This document shows, in pieces, positions 21,698-32,309 of a stretch of DNA of 64,000 nt. The notes under the pieces were generated by a model, which saw nothing but the letters and a program-made list of their open reading frames with translations, was not told where the DNA came from and ran no database searches. This stretch comes from Schistocerca nitens (taxonomy: Eukaryota > Arthropoda > Insecta > Orthoptera > Acrididae): positions 714,881,202-714,945,201 of the forward strand of contig NC_064617.1 of the NCBI RefSeq assembly GCF_023898315.1, given 5' to 3'. Within the stretch, counting starts at the first letter, position 1, and the number at the start of each line of letters is the position of its first letter. Made by a program: the position numbers and the translations under genes.

Positions 21698-23348
21698 CCG
21701 AACTTTTTTTTTTTTAAAATAGAGATGGGGCCCCTCCACGCCCGCACCAACGTGGTGACCAAACCAAAAGTTCTACTGTCACCTCCGTAAAACATGTTAG
21801 TTATCTAGTAAGTGGATCACAGGATGCTGGGCTGTGATGTTGTCCGTGCGTCTGGGTAAGACTACGCATTAACACGGTCCATCAGGTGATAGATAGTGGA
21901 CGAAACGCGAGTGAGGGTAGCGATTTGAAGAGCAGAGGGAAAAAAGTGCCATGGCTCGTGCCGTGGGAAAAAAACCTCTGCGACAGTGGGATGGGTAGTA
22001 AGAGCAGTAGTGGCTTACTAGCTGCGATAGCTCATGCAAGGTTGGATTTGTTAGTATGGGTATCATGCATCATTACCGTGACAAGCGATGGCGATGTATC
22101 CCAGTGGCTGCAGCTGCTACATTCCTGGAACAATCAAGATCGTTATACAGTAGTGGGAGATCGGCCATAGATCGTCTCACTGTGTGGGGGATGTGTGGAG
22201 CTTGTTTGCATGCAGTGTACGGTACGGCTTCCCTGTGTGATGCCAGTTGTTCGGCAGTGTATTTCAGCTGGATATCCAGTAATAGCGTCTGCTTTACAGG
22301 GGCTCGCCTGTGCCGTTATGTTTGCGTATGCTTGGCCATAGATGTTATGCCCTTACAAGTATATCTTTTGGTCTTTTATGTTTCCATCTATGGTTGTGGT
22401 CGTAGTTCCCCAGATTCAGAATAAACGGGTTCTGCGAATGTCTGGAGTTTCTGTATAGTCTTGTGGTGAGTTTGTGGATTACCTCCGTGAGAGTCTCAAG
22501 TCGGTATTCCCGGTGAAGGTCCGCGATGCGTGTGTATCGTGGAGCATTGCTTATGATTTTGAGTACTTTGTTTTGTATGAGCTGCAGACGGCGCAGGCGT
22601 GTAGGCGCAGCGTATCCCCAGACAGGAGCTGCGTACGTCATCAGGGGTCGGATAAGTGTCATGTACATGGACCTCGACACCCTTCTGTTCAGTGTGCTAC
22701 GCCTGTTGAGCATAGGATAGAGCTGTTTGAGCCTCGCGCTAGCTCGGTTGGTCATGTGTTGTATGTGGTCCCCCCAGAGTAATTTCCGGTCCAGCCAGAC
22801 ACCGAGGTATTTGACTTTCTCGCGGAAACGTATTGGGCGTGCATGTAGGGTTATTGGTCTGCAGTAACGGTGTTTGCGCAGTTGCTTCGGTCTTCTAGTG
22901 AACAGAACGGCTTCGCACTTGTCGACGTTTACTCTAACACGCCATTTCTCCAACCAAGGCTCGGCCACTCTGAGTGCAGTCTGTAGGCGTGACGTAATGT
23001 TTGATGGTTTCCAATCTTGCGCAAGGATGGCTGTGTCATCCGCGTAGATTGCCATCATTGTGTTGTGTGTGGTTGGGAGATCGTTTATGTAGAGGTTAAA
23101 CAGTAGGGGCCCTAGGATGCTTCCCTGGGGTACTCCCGCGTGTATACCGTGTCGTGTTGATTGTTTTCCCTGCACATCAGTGTTGAAACTCCTGTCTGTG
23201 AGGTATGAGTGTATGAGACGCAGCAGCCCGTCGGGGAATCCCGCGTCGCTGAGTTTGCGAATGAGGCCGTTGTGCCATAGACGGTCGAAAGCCTTTTCGA
23301 TGTCCAGGAACACTGCCCCTGTAGCTTTGTTTATGTTGAAACCGAACT
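21698..23348 (-). mobile_element. Jockey-type LINE, 5'-truncated, with poly(A) and target duplication
   Basis: Minus-strand LINE inserted in the left arm of the Penelope palindrome. Its poly(A) tail is the T run at about 21705-21715, the 3' untranslated region is 21716-22344, and the coding part ends abruptly at 23341. CCGAAC(T) is repeated at 21698-21704 and 23342-23348, and the uninterrupted sequence is seen in the other arm at 23898-23904, which proves the insertion. Confidence 0.92.
22345..23341 (-). pseudogene. Jockey-type reverse transcriptase, C-terminal part
   Basis: About 332 open codons lacking the start because of 5' truncation. Motif A is AVFLDIEKAFDRLWH, motif B is HAGVPQGSILGPLLF, and motif C is AIYADDTAIL with both catalytic Asp residues. 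These are followed by KVKYLGVWLDRKLLW, TLIRPLMTYAAPVWG and a basic C-terminus ending in RPKDILVRA. This order fits the Jockey clade. The frame has no stops, so this is a recent insertion, but without the fingers and endonuclease it cannot act. The first 14 residues of the open frame come from the neighbouring Penelope arm. Confidence 0.9.
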
Positions 23349-23623
23349 CGCGGGCGCAGACTATATGTACCTGGCGCGCCAACGTCCGAGGGCTTCTCCG
23401 CGGTCATTTCCGGTGCGGTTCTCCTCTTGCTACCTGCGACGGTCGTTCGCTGCAGTACGGGAAGCCAGGATCCGTTGACCTTAAGGCTTTCCTCTTTCTT
23501 GTTCAAACTGTTCGCGTGTTTTTGTATTTCTACAGCTTCTCTGAACAAGCGCGTGTGATAGTGGTTCTCTACAGCCAGAACTTCCGTGTCGGCGAATTTT
23601 ATTACGTGGTCGGTCTCATTCAC

Positions 23624-23934
23624 TGAATGAGACCGACCACGTAATAAAATTCGCCGACACGGAAGTTCTGGCTGTAGAGAACCACTATCACACGCGCTTG
23701 TTCAGAGAAGCTGTAGAAATACAAAAACACGCGAACAGTTTGAACAAGAAAGAGGAAAGCCTTAAGGTCAACGGATCCTGGCTTCCCGTACTGCAGCGAA
23801 CGACCGTCGCAGGTAGCAAGAGGAGAACCGCACCGGAAATGACCGCGGAGAAGCCCTCGGACGTTGGCGCGCCAGGTACATATAGTCTGCGCCCGCGAGT
23901 TCGGCTCCAGTTCACCACCGGCAATGGAGGGTGA
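23624..23934 (+). pseudogene. Penelope C-terminal coding fragment (right arm)
   Basis: Plus-strand end of a Penelope-like protein. DHVIKFADTEVLAVENHY, then RLFREAVEIQKHANSLNKKE and VNGSWLPVL match the segment following the GIY-YIG endonuclease in Penelope proteins. The reverse transcriptase and GIY-YIG catalytic core are absent. The mirror-image copy is on the minus strand at 23622-23342. The fragment begins at the palindrome centre. Confidence 0.8.
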
Positions 23935-24038
23935 AGCTTTGACAATGCCAGCCACTCGTGCTGGCGAAACGTCAGAAAAATCATTAGATGAACGTCGGCC
24001 GAAGAACCCGAGACAGAAGCCAATAGGCAGTTTGTCAA

Positions 24039-24739
24039 CAAGTGGCCACGAAAGCCTCAACAATTTTGTGTATTGGATTTATTGGAAATGTTGAACTATT
24101 GAGTTCCTTCTGCCAGTCAACTACGCCAACTCTTGTCTACCTATCTATAGGGACACCTACAATTTACTGTGATATCCGAACCATGGTACAGCTTTTATTT
24201 TTCATGCACACAAAGAATGACCAGAGGTGAAGCTCTCTTTAACTGATAGAACATGAATTAATCTAGAATGTATCGGGCATTTAACTCTAGCCCACGTAGC
24301 CACCAAGGCACTTAATCTCTATGACTTCCACTGGTTTAGTAACTTAGAAGGTAGGTTAAGTCCAGGGGACTTGGACCACTTTTTTTCTTCAGCATAAAAT
24401 TTGTGTGTTTTTCAACTTTTTTACTTTGGCAGCGTGTTGATGTATAGTGTCATATAAAATTAAGTACAATTTGTTATTAAGGCACTGCCACTTAAAATGC
24501 AACAGAAGTGATAAAATTAAAACATATATGAGTGGTCCGTCTCACACATAGGCGTATGGGTGAGCTGGACCAGTGTGTGGGGAGAAACGGACCATATAAA
24601 AATGGCTATACACGAAGGAAAAAGTCAACTACAATTACGTATAACGTAATGAACACAGAATACTATTAAATGTATTACTCCAAAACAATTTTATCAGTTT
24701 ATTATAAACCTTTATTGAACACTGGTTTTACTAAGGAGT
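24039..24739. other. Unassigned noncoding DNA
   Basis: AT-rich sequence with no gene or family recognised. Confidence 0.35.
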
Positions 24740-25520
24740 TGTTGGTTTTGTTCAAGCGTTAGCGTATGTTTCCCTCACCACAGCAATTACACTTATTACT
24801 AATGTTGAATGACGCTGATGTGACCATCGTGAACAGGAGACACACTGAATCCAGTCGTCCTTTTTATTAGTTTCGTAATAGATTTCACCACACCCAGCAC
24901 ATTCATCTTCATCGCGTTCATCAAGTTACTTTTGTAATCTTCTACAAAGTCTTCAATGTTGTAGCTTTCTGTAGCTGATGAACACAGTGAGCTATCTGCA
25001 GTATCTTCCTTTTTGAGCTGCTTCGGTCTATTTTTCGCTTCACCAGTTCTTTCTTGTGCTTTTTTCCTACTTTTTTCTCTTCTCATCCCTCTTGTTTACA
25101 GTTTCAAACTTTTGGAGCACAGCTGAGCACTCTGAATATAGTTGCTGCCTTTCTCTTAAAATTCATGGTTTTATCAGTAAAAGGGCCAAATAATATTTCT
25201 TCCAAAAGTTTCGCCTGTGTTGGCTTAAGAATACTCAGTTTTGAAGTGGTAATCTTAGAAGTTTTAGGTTTAATAGGAGTAGAATCCGAAGTTATGTCAG
25301 TGAAGATATTTGACTTGTGCTAATAACTCCACTCTTCTGATGATTCTTAGGCCTTCTAATGAGCTTTGAAGTGGTTGGTTGGCCTTTGTGTGAGATTCTG
25401 CTCTTCCATTTGTATCTTCCCACAAATAAGCACAGTCGGAGACTGCAGTCATATTCGGTGGGATTATTCCGCATGCCTTGAGCTAAATTTAACTGTGGTA
25501 TATCTCTCACACATTAAAAC
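24740..25520 (-). pseudogene. Possible pogo-like transposase tail with zinc-finger remnant
   Basis: The minus strand holds a Lys/Glu-rich stretch (25086-24960, EKSRKKAQERTGEAKNRPKQ). After a frameshift comes CAGCGEIYYETNKKDDWIQC followed by VSCSRWSH. The CxxC...WIQC..C..W.H pattern resembles the PHD-like finger at the end of some pogo/jerky-type transposases in insects. No catalytic part is visible. The assignment rests on this pattern only. Confidence 0.45.
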
Positions 25521-25555
25521 ACGTGCTCGATCACTCCCAAATAATACTGGCCCTA

Positions 25556-25742
25556 CCGGCCAGGGTGGCCGAGCGGTTCTAGGCGCTACAGTCTGGAACC
25601 GCGCGACCGCTACGGTCGCAGGTTCGAATCCTGCCTCGGGCATGGGTGTGTGTGATGTCCTTAGGTTGGTTAGGTTTAAGTAGTTCTGTGTTCTGGGGGA
25701 CTAATGACCTCAGAGGTTAAGTCCCATAGTGCTCAGAGCCAA
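25556..25742 (+). mobile_element. SINE-A copy, forward orientation
   Basis: Plus-strand SINE-A. The head has GGTGGCCGAGCGGTTCTAGG (A box) and GGTTCGAATCC at 25621 (B box), giving a Leu/Ser-type tRNA-like fold. The body runs to GTGCTCAGAGCCAATTG. No target duplication is evident. Confidence 0.88.
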
Positions 25743-26325
25743 TTGTCTGGGAGAGATGACCTATTTCGACTTCTATTTACAGGTAGCAATCACGGTGGCC
25801 AGGTTCGATTCATGCCTACAGAATTTTCAAGAGTGCAGGAAAAGAAAAACCATCGACATTATGCAAACCAAGCCTTAATACTAAAGTTATTGAACTACAC
25901 GGTAAAGTTACCAAAATAGGGAATTTGATGTTTCTCCAGAATTAACACGAAAATAACAGCAACACTTCTTCACCACATTTGTCCACAAAAGAGCTTCCTC
26001 ACCAGTAGCGGAAACTGCTCTAGTCCAGTCCAACTCTCCAGGACTTATCCTATTTCAATGGCTCTCACTGGCTTCGTTTCGTTCAAATCATTTGAGTATC
26101 AAAGTGCAGCTACATTACTGTACATCCTCGTCCTCATGTACCACATCGTTCCTGTTCGAATCTGACCGCTCATTCTCTTGGCTACTGTAAGGACGTGAGA
26201 TAGTTTGTTATCTCCTGGGAGGGGGGATGCCCACCTCAAAAATGATGGTCGCGCTTTCCGTAGTCCGTATTAGTGGTTTCTGTCGCAGATAGTGACTTTC
26301 GTGTGTCGACAGGTGTTTTCCACAT
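25743..26325. other. Unassigned noncoding DNA
   Basis: No supportable gene between the SINE and LINE-C. Confidence 0.35.
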
Positions 26326-28205
26326 CTACATCATATTACGCAAGCCACCTAATGGTGTGTGGCGGAGGGTGTTTTCGGTACCACTATCTGATCCCTCCAA
26401 TCCTGTTCCATTCGCGAATAGTGCGTGGGAAGAATGATTGTCGGTAAGCCTCAGTATTGGCTCTATTTCTCGAATTTTCTCCTCGTAGTCAATACGCGAG
26501 ATGTATGTGGGGCAAAGTAATATGTTGTCTGACTCCTCCTGAAAAGTGCTGTCCCGAAATTTCAATAGTAATTCTCTCCGTGATGCACAACGTCTCTCTT
26601 GTAACGCCTGCCAGTGGAGTTTATTTAGTATCTACGTAACGCTCTCCCATCAGCTAAACGATCCCGTGACGGAACGCGCAGCTCTTCGTTGGATCTCCCC
26701 TATCTCCTCTATTAGTCCTACCTGATAGGGATCCCAGATAAATGAACAATATTCAAGAATCGGACGAACAAGCTCTTTATAAGCCACTTCTGTCATGGAT
26801 GAGTTACATTTCCTTAAGATTCTTCCGACGAATCTGATTCTTGTGTCTGCTTTTCCCGCTATCTGTTTTATATGGTCATTCCACGTAAGGTCGCTCTGGA
26901 TAGTTACGCCTAGATATCATACGCTAGACGCTGTCTCCAGCTGTTTGTCATCAATAATGTAGCTGTACAGTAATGGATTTCTTTTCCTATGTGTACGCAA
27001 TATGTTACTTTTATTTACGTTCAGGGTGAACTGCCAGAGTCTGCACCATTCATCAATTCTCTGCGGGTCGTTCTGCAAATTCTTACTATCTTCTGGCGTT
27101 GCTACTTGGGTATAAACAACTACATCATCTGCGAATAGCCTTAAAGAATATCCGATGCTTTCTACTATAACACATATATTGAGAACAGCAACGGTTCTAT
27201 CACACTTCCCTGTGGTACTCCGGTTATTACCTTTATATCTGCGGATTTAGTTCCGTTAAGATCGACGTGTTGAGTTCTATCTGCAAGAAAGTCTTGAATC
27301 CAATCGCAGGTATACTCCGATATTCCGTATGCTCGTATTTTTTTTTTTCATTAAACGGCAATGCGGGACGGTGTCAAACGCCTTACTGAAATCAGTGAAC
27401 ACGGCATCAGCCTGAGCGCCGTTGTCCACTGCGCTGTGGGTCTCATGGAGGAACAGAGCGAGCTGAGTTCCGCAGGATCTCTGTTTGCGGAATCCATGTT
27501 GATTTATATAGAGGAGATGACCATTTTCCAAGAACGCCTTAATTATTGAGCATAGAACATGTTCCATAGTTCTACAACAGATTGACGTCAACGATAAAGG
27601 CCTCTAATTGTGTGGATCTGTCTTACGGCCTTTCTTAAAAACGGGAATTACATGCGCTTTTCTCCAGTCGGTAGGTACCTTTCATTGCTCAAGCGATCTA
27701 CGATAAAATAATGCTAGAAGGGGAGCAAGTTCTTTCGCATAATCTTTATAGAATGTTATTGGTGTCTGGTCCTGAAGCCTTTCCACTGCTAAGCGGTTAT
27801 AGCTGCTTTTCAATTCCGCGATCGGTTATCTCAGTATTTGCCATTTCGACGTTCGCACGATGATTGAAAGGAGGTACAGTGTTACGACTTTCCGCGGTGA
27901 AACAACTCCAGAAGACCGAATTCAGTATTTCGGCCTTCTCTCTGTTATCTTCCGTTTCGGTGCCGGTGTGGTCGCAGAGAGAATGAGTAGATGATTTTGA
28001 CCCACTTACTGATTTTACATACGACCAAAATCTCTCAGGGTTTTTACTCAGGTCGGTTGACAACGTCTTACCTTCGAAATCATTAAACGTTTCTCTCATT
28101 GCTCTCCTTACGCTCATTTTCGCTTCGTTCAGCTTCTGTTTGTCAGCTAGGTTTTTACTCCTCTTGAATTTCGCAACTGTTGGAAATAACCTTCCGCAGC
28201 ACCTG
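26326..28205 (-). pseudogene. LINE-C, 5'-truncated, reverse transcriptase
   Basis: Minus-strand relative of LINE-alpha. Its 3' end (26326-26360) reads GTGGCTTGCGTAATATGATG then TAGATGTG. Coding pieces are 28231-27797 (MSVRRAMRETFNDFEGK, NPERFWSYVKSV), 27591-27277 (motif A region AVFTDFSKAFDTVPH), and the C-terminal part from about 27275 to 26326, which is broken into several frames. It starts at about residue KLLRKV of the linker, so the endonuclease is missing. It has more stops and frameshifts than LINE-alpha, hence is older. Confidence 0.82.
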
Positions 28206-28685
28206 GAAAAATAGTACAATTTTACAAACATTAGTGGAAGTAGAAGGGGAAATTTCTGCCCCTCAGTATGAATGGCTGAAAGACTGGATGTGAAACAACT
28301 TTATTGAGTTGCTTGAAGCTCGTAAAATTGATGTTCTGATCGGCAACCGTCGTGGCTGTATGAGACTAGTCGTAGGCCGTTTGGGATGGAGGTGTTGTTT
28401 CAAAGTGTTCGGCATTCCTGAAGTGGGGAGTTCGTAATCCTTCGTGAAGAACTAAGATGGTTTCGAACACAGACAGGATACAAGCCTCAACTTTGAGTTC
28501 CAGCGTACATGTTCGAAATTTTGTTTAATCATCTTCCGCTTTGCGAAGCGAGTGTTGATTTTTCGTGAGGGTGCACATGCTCGGCAGTAAGAGGCTTCAA
28601 AGCAAAGCGAGGAGCCAGGAGCCAGATGGAGGAAGTGTTCCATCAAAGTAAATCGCTCAGTGTTGTTCAGTTGAGTCCAGTAGAA
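28206..28685. other. Unassigned noncoding DNA
   Basis: Nothing recognised between LINE-C and the mariner-like element. Confidence 0.35.
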
Positions 28686-29530
28686 TAAAAGGTGACAATT
28701 ATTGAACTGTATGAAAAAAATAAAACGTAAATTAGTTACAAACTATGGCGTGCACACATTTTATTCAACATTCAAACGTCACTACAGATATTCAGATTTA
28801 AGTTGTTACATGCTCGATATGCCTGCCATCATTTGCGATGATGAAGCGCAAACAAATAGCAAAATTCTGCATGACCCGCTGAAGTTTCGGAACATCGATG
28901 CTCTCGATGACCTCCTGAATGGCTGTTTTCAGCTCAGCAATGGTTTTGGGGTTCTTGCTGTACACCTTTTCGTTAATATAGTTCTACTAAGGGAAGTCGG
29001 ATATGTTCAGATCCGGAGAATGTGGTGGGGCCAATCGAGGCTCATGCCAGTGGCCTCTGGGCATCCCAGAGCCAGAACGCGGTCCGCGAAGTGCTCCTCC
29101 AGGACATTACTCTCCTGCTTCGATGGGGTCGAGCTCCGTCTTGCATGAACCACATCTTGTCGAAATCAGGGCCAGTTTGGATAATGCGGATGAAATCATA
29201 TTCCAAAACATTCACGTACCGTTCGGTAGTCACTATGCCATCAAGGAATATCGCACCGATTACTCCGTGGCTGGACATTGCACACCACAGCAACTGTTGA
29301 AGATGAAGACACTGCTCGCTCTTGAAATGCGGATTCTCTGTCCCCCAAATGTACCATTTTGCTCATTGACGAACCCATGCAAATAGAAGTGGCTGACAAC
29401 AACAAGTCGCATGCGCATACTAATTCCCATCATGCCCCGCGGCCAACGGTGCACTTTGAACGTCCTAACGCAAACTGTTAAGAATTTATGACGATTTTAT
29501 TTCATATAGTTCAATAACTATCACCCTGTA
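28686..29530 (-). mobile_element. mariner-like element with internal deletion
   Basis: An 841-bp element (28688-29528) between TA dinucleotides. Inverted repeats are GTGACAATTATTGAACTGTA on the left and GTGATAGTTATTGAACTATA on the right (read inward). The transposase on the minus strand keeps VIGAIFLDGIVTTERYVNVL and WFMQDGARPHRSRRV (second catalytic Asp), and a decayed C-terminus follows. The N-terminal DNA-binding half is gone, which explains the short length. The exact subfamily is uncertain. Confidence 0.82.
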
Positions 29531-30639
29531 GATTTGTTTCCGTGAAAATGCACTACGAGCCAGCTGGAGGTGGTGTACTCTATGAATTGTTAGTGGTGCG
29601 CGGTTTCCAATGCAGTGGTCCAGCTCTGAATATTTCTGAACGAAGATCAGACATCTACAAGGCATTAATAATTGGTTGACAATTTTAGCCCTGTCTCGTC
29701 GGTCAAAGCAACGCTGGCGACCCTTACTTTAGGCTAGTTTTCATAATGTAGGACTCGTGACAATTGCAACTCTGTCTTGCCGGTCAAAGCAAGGTCTGAC
29801 TACCCTAGTTTTACCCCGGTTTTGATAGTGTAGACTCATGACGCAACGATCGACAGTGACATAGGCACACTGCACATGTTGTTATGTGCACGTAAACAAG
29901 TAGACTTTTACATACTCTAGTCTTCGATATATTGTCTTGGACATATCATCCCAGAATTAAACTAAAAATAGTTCCCAACATCCAGTTAGTGTGACAAAGG
30001 TATTCTGGAGATTCGTTGTATGACAAATGCCGGAAATAAAAATCCAGTCGAAATGTTTCCAATTGGGCCTCCCACTGCCACACTACCAGCTAACCTGGTA
30101 TTTGCCTGAAACGGCCACGAGTCTGTCATGGATCAGTACTCGAACAGATTGCTCTATCTAGAGAATTAGGAGTTTATATAGAAAACTGTATTAGCGTAGA
30201 AATTTGATCTTGTCTATCAATAAACGTTTCCCAGTTCATCATTGGACCAGTAGGTAGAGTACTTTGCCTCGCGCTCTGAGAACGCGTGCATTGTGGCCGC
30301 TGATACGTGTACGAAATTCGCTCGACGCCACGGTAGTTTCGAAAACGGATACAAGGAACTTTTCGTTTTTCTCCGACGGTAACGAAACTCGTGGTCCTCG
30401 CCGTACACTTAACACAGAACCAGTAGAGCACACTCTGGCATCCGCGGTGAGTGGCGGCGACGCGCGCCGGAGGACGTGTCATCGAACCCTGGCGAGCGTC
30501 AACCCCCGCGCCAGCTCTACGGAACGCCGCTCCGCGCCGCTCAGCATCCGCCGCCGCCGACACAGGAGGTACCGTTATCGCCGGTCTGGCGCAGCTGAGC
30601 TCAGCAGACACTGTGTACTCTGCCCGTCCCTGCCGAAAT
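29531..30639. other. Noncoding DNA with a degenerate tandem repeat and a GC-rich patch
   Basis: 29676-29840 holds two diverged copies of a unit of about 81 bases (shared TGTCT..CGGTCAAAGCAA). 30440-30620 is strongly GC- and CpG-rich compared with everything around it and gives long open frames on both strands. Those frames match no family I know, and long frames are expected by chance in GC-rich DNA. Confidence 0.5.
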
Positions 30640-31215
30640 CAAAAATGGTAAAACTAAGAATAAACCGAATAAGGTCAAAAGTCACTAGTAGTAGCAGAAA
30701 CGAGATTATCGGCGTCAAATTTGGGGCCCACGTAGTAGACGGCGTGGAGGATTTCTGCTACCGTGCAAGCAAAGTTACGCATGACGGACGAAGCAAGGAC
30801 GACATAAAAAGCACACTAGCACAGGCAAAGAGCGCATTCCTTGCCAAAAGACGTCTGCTGCTATTAACATCGGCCTTAATTTTGAGAAACAAATTTGGGT
30901 GAACTTGCGCTGGGAGCGCAGCATTGTACGGATGCGAATCGTCGACTGTGGGAAAGACGTAAAGGAAGAGAATATAAGCGTTGAAGATGTACTACAGCAA
31001 AATGTTAAAAACATTAGGTTGGCTGATGAGAAATGACGAGGTTCTCCGCGGTATTGGCGACTGTAGAAACACTAAAACATTGACAAGAAGAAGTGACAGG
31101 ACGATAGGGGATCTTTTCACGCCTTAAGGATTAACTTTTTTGGTACTAGAGGAAGCAATAGAAGGTAAAAATTGTAAGGGCAGACAGAAATTGGCCAACA
31201 AATAATTAAGGAGGC
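30640..31215 (+). pseudogene. LINE C-terminal fragment
   Basis: Plus-strand end of a LINE polyprotein. SKVTHDGRSKDDIKSTLAQA, then ALYGCESSTVGK, LKMYYSKMLKTLGWL, RNDEVLRGIGDCRN and EEAIEGKNCKGRQKL follow the order seen in the C-terminus of a widespread insect LINE class. Two stops follow NKFG. Related tails lie at 42330-42545 and, on the minus strand, at 43965-44265. Confidence 0.7.
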
Positions 31216-31289
31216 GATGTAACTACTACTCGACACAACGAAAACTTGAGAGAAAGCCCAAGTTCAATAGTAAGTAAAATGCATTTATT

Positions 31290-31600
31290 GACTGTTCCGT
31301 TGGTCCTTGGTAGAATATTTTATACATTATGAATGAAAATTCACACGACGCTGGTCTAATATTCTACAATATTTATCATTTCTTTCACGAAGCGATTTTC
31401 GGCCGTTTCGCCAATTCGGGTACAAAGGTAAAAGTGTGGTGCAGTGAAATTTTTGTGGGCTCAGAGATGTTGAACTACTGTCTCTATCTTCGTTTCCAAA
31501 GATGAGAAATGTTAACATTAGATTCAGCAATAAAACGAGAGGAATTATTTCACTGAAAATACGATGTAACATTATTTAACTAAGATAAAAATGTGACACA
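31290..31600 (-). mobile_element. Penelope 5'-end fragment
   Basis: The minus strand carries an untranslated leader and the first codons MYKIFYQGPTEQ. This matches the leader and start (MHKIFYQRPREQ) of the larger Penelope copy ending at 34165. Part of it (31490-31600) is the reverse complement of 34380-34500. A hairpin GGC/GCC followed by GAAAATCGC lies near 31400. Confidence 0.6.
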
Positions 31601-32051
31601 TTAACTAATGAACTATATAACAGACTACAACAATTGTCCAAAGAAGAAAATAAATTGAACAATAAACTTTGGCGAGGTGTTCAAGGGGTATGGATGAACA
31701 AAATACGGTAAAAAAATTTGGCCTTCAACAGGTCCTAAATTACTAATCAATCAATATATACTGGTGAGATTAGGCAGGTAAGTGAAGCAGCTGTAATTAT
31801 GCAAAGTAAAATTTTTTAACAGGACAAGAAAAATTATAGTAACTCGAATAAAGGAAAGAGCCATGTGAGTAATAGGGGTAGTTTACGACGTGGCCTGGGT
31901 GAGACTACGAGCAGTACCCGTAGTTGGAAGTGGCGTGTAAGTGAACTGTGTATGGTCATTCAGTACTAAGCTTGGACAGATGGACATATGCTTTTTAATT
32001 TCCATTTCACGTTAATTTATCTTCCTTCTTTTATGGATGTGATGTAATACT
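31601..32051. other. Unassigned noncoding DNA
   Basis: No gene or family recognised. Confidence 0.35.
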
Positions 32052-32275
32052 TCATGAAACTTCCTGGTACATTAAAACTGTGTGCCGGACCGAGACTCGA
32101 ACTCAGGACCTTTGCCCTGAGCTACCCAAGCACGACTCACGCCCCGTCCTCACAGTTTTATTTCCGCCAGTACCTCGTCTCCTACTTTCCAAACTTCACA
32201 GAAGCTCTCCTGCGAACCTTCATGTTGCACCTTGTTGCTACGGCCTTCCTTGTGCAGGTGGTCTGCAAAAGAAGG
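32052..32275 (-). mobile_element. tRNA-derived SINE (fourth type), with deletion in the head
   Basis: The plus strand reads GAAACTTCCTGGTACATTAA and then GACCGAGACTCGAACTCAGG, whose reverse complement holds a B box (GAGTTCGAGTC). The usual anticodon-arm stretch is missing between CCTTTGCC and CTGAGCTACC. The remainder (TCACGCCCCGTCCTCACAG onwards) is a repeat I recognise from orthopteran genomes. Confidence 0.7.
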
Positions 32276-32309
32276 GTCCATTTTTTTCTAATTTTTTAAC
32301 TCCTATGGA

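Larger units (their letters stand above)
21564..24038. mobile_element. Penelope-like element 3' ends as a head-to-head palindrome
   Basis: Two 5'-truncated Penelope copies joined head to head with one base between them (centre 23623). The right arm is 23624-24038. The left arm is 21564-21697 plus 23342-23622, split by a Jockey LINE inserted later. Each arm is 415 bases and appears essentially identical to the other where I compared it. Each holds the last part of the protein and the 3' untranslated part with a conserved hairpin (GCCAGC/GCTGGC then GAAACGTC). Confidence 0.85.

Noticed and set aside
25565-25640. Possible tRNA gene (A and B boxes, Leu/Ser-like)
   Set aside because: It is the head of a SINE-A copy, continuous with the SINE body, and the same head occurs many times in the window.
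30174-30902. Open frames of 145 and 212 codons around the GC-rich patch
   Set aside because: Long frames are expected by chance in GC-rich DNA, no domain is recognisable, and the end of the plus-strand frame is a LINE C-terminus.
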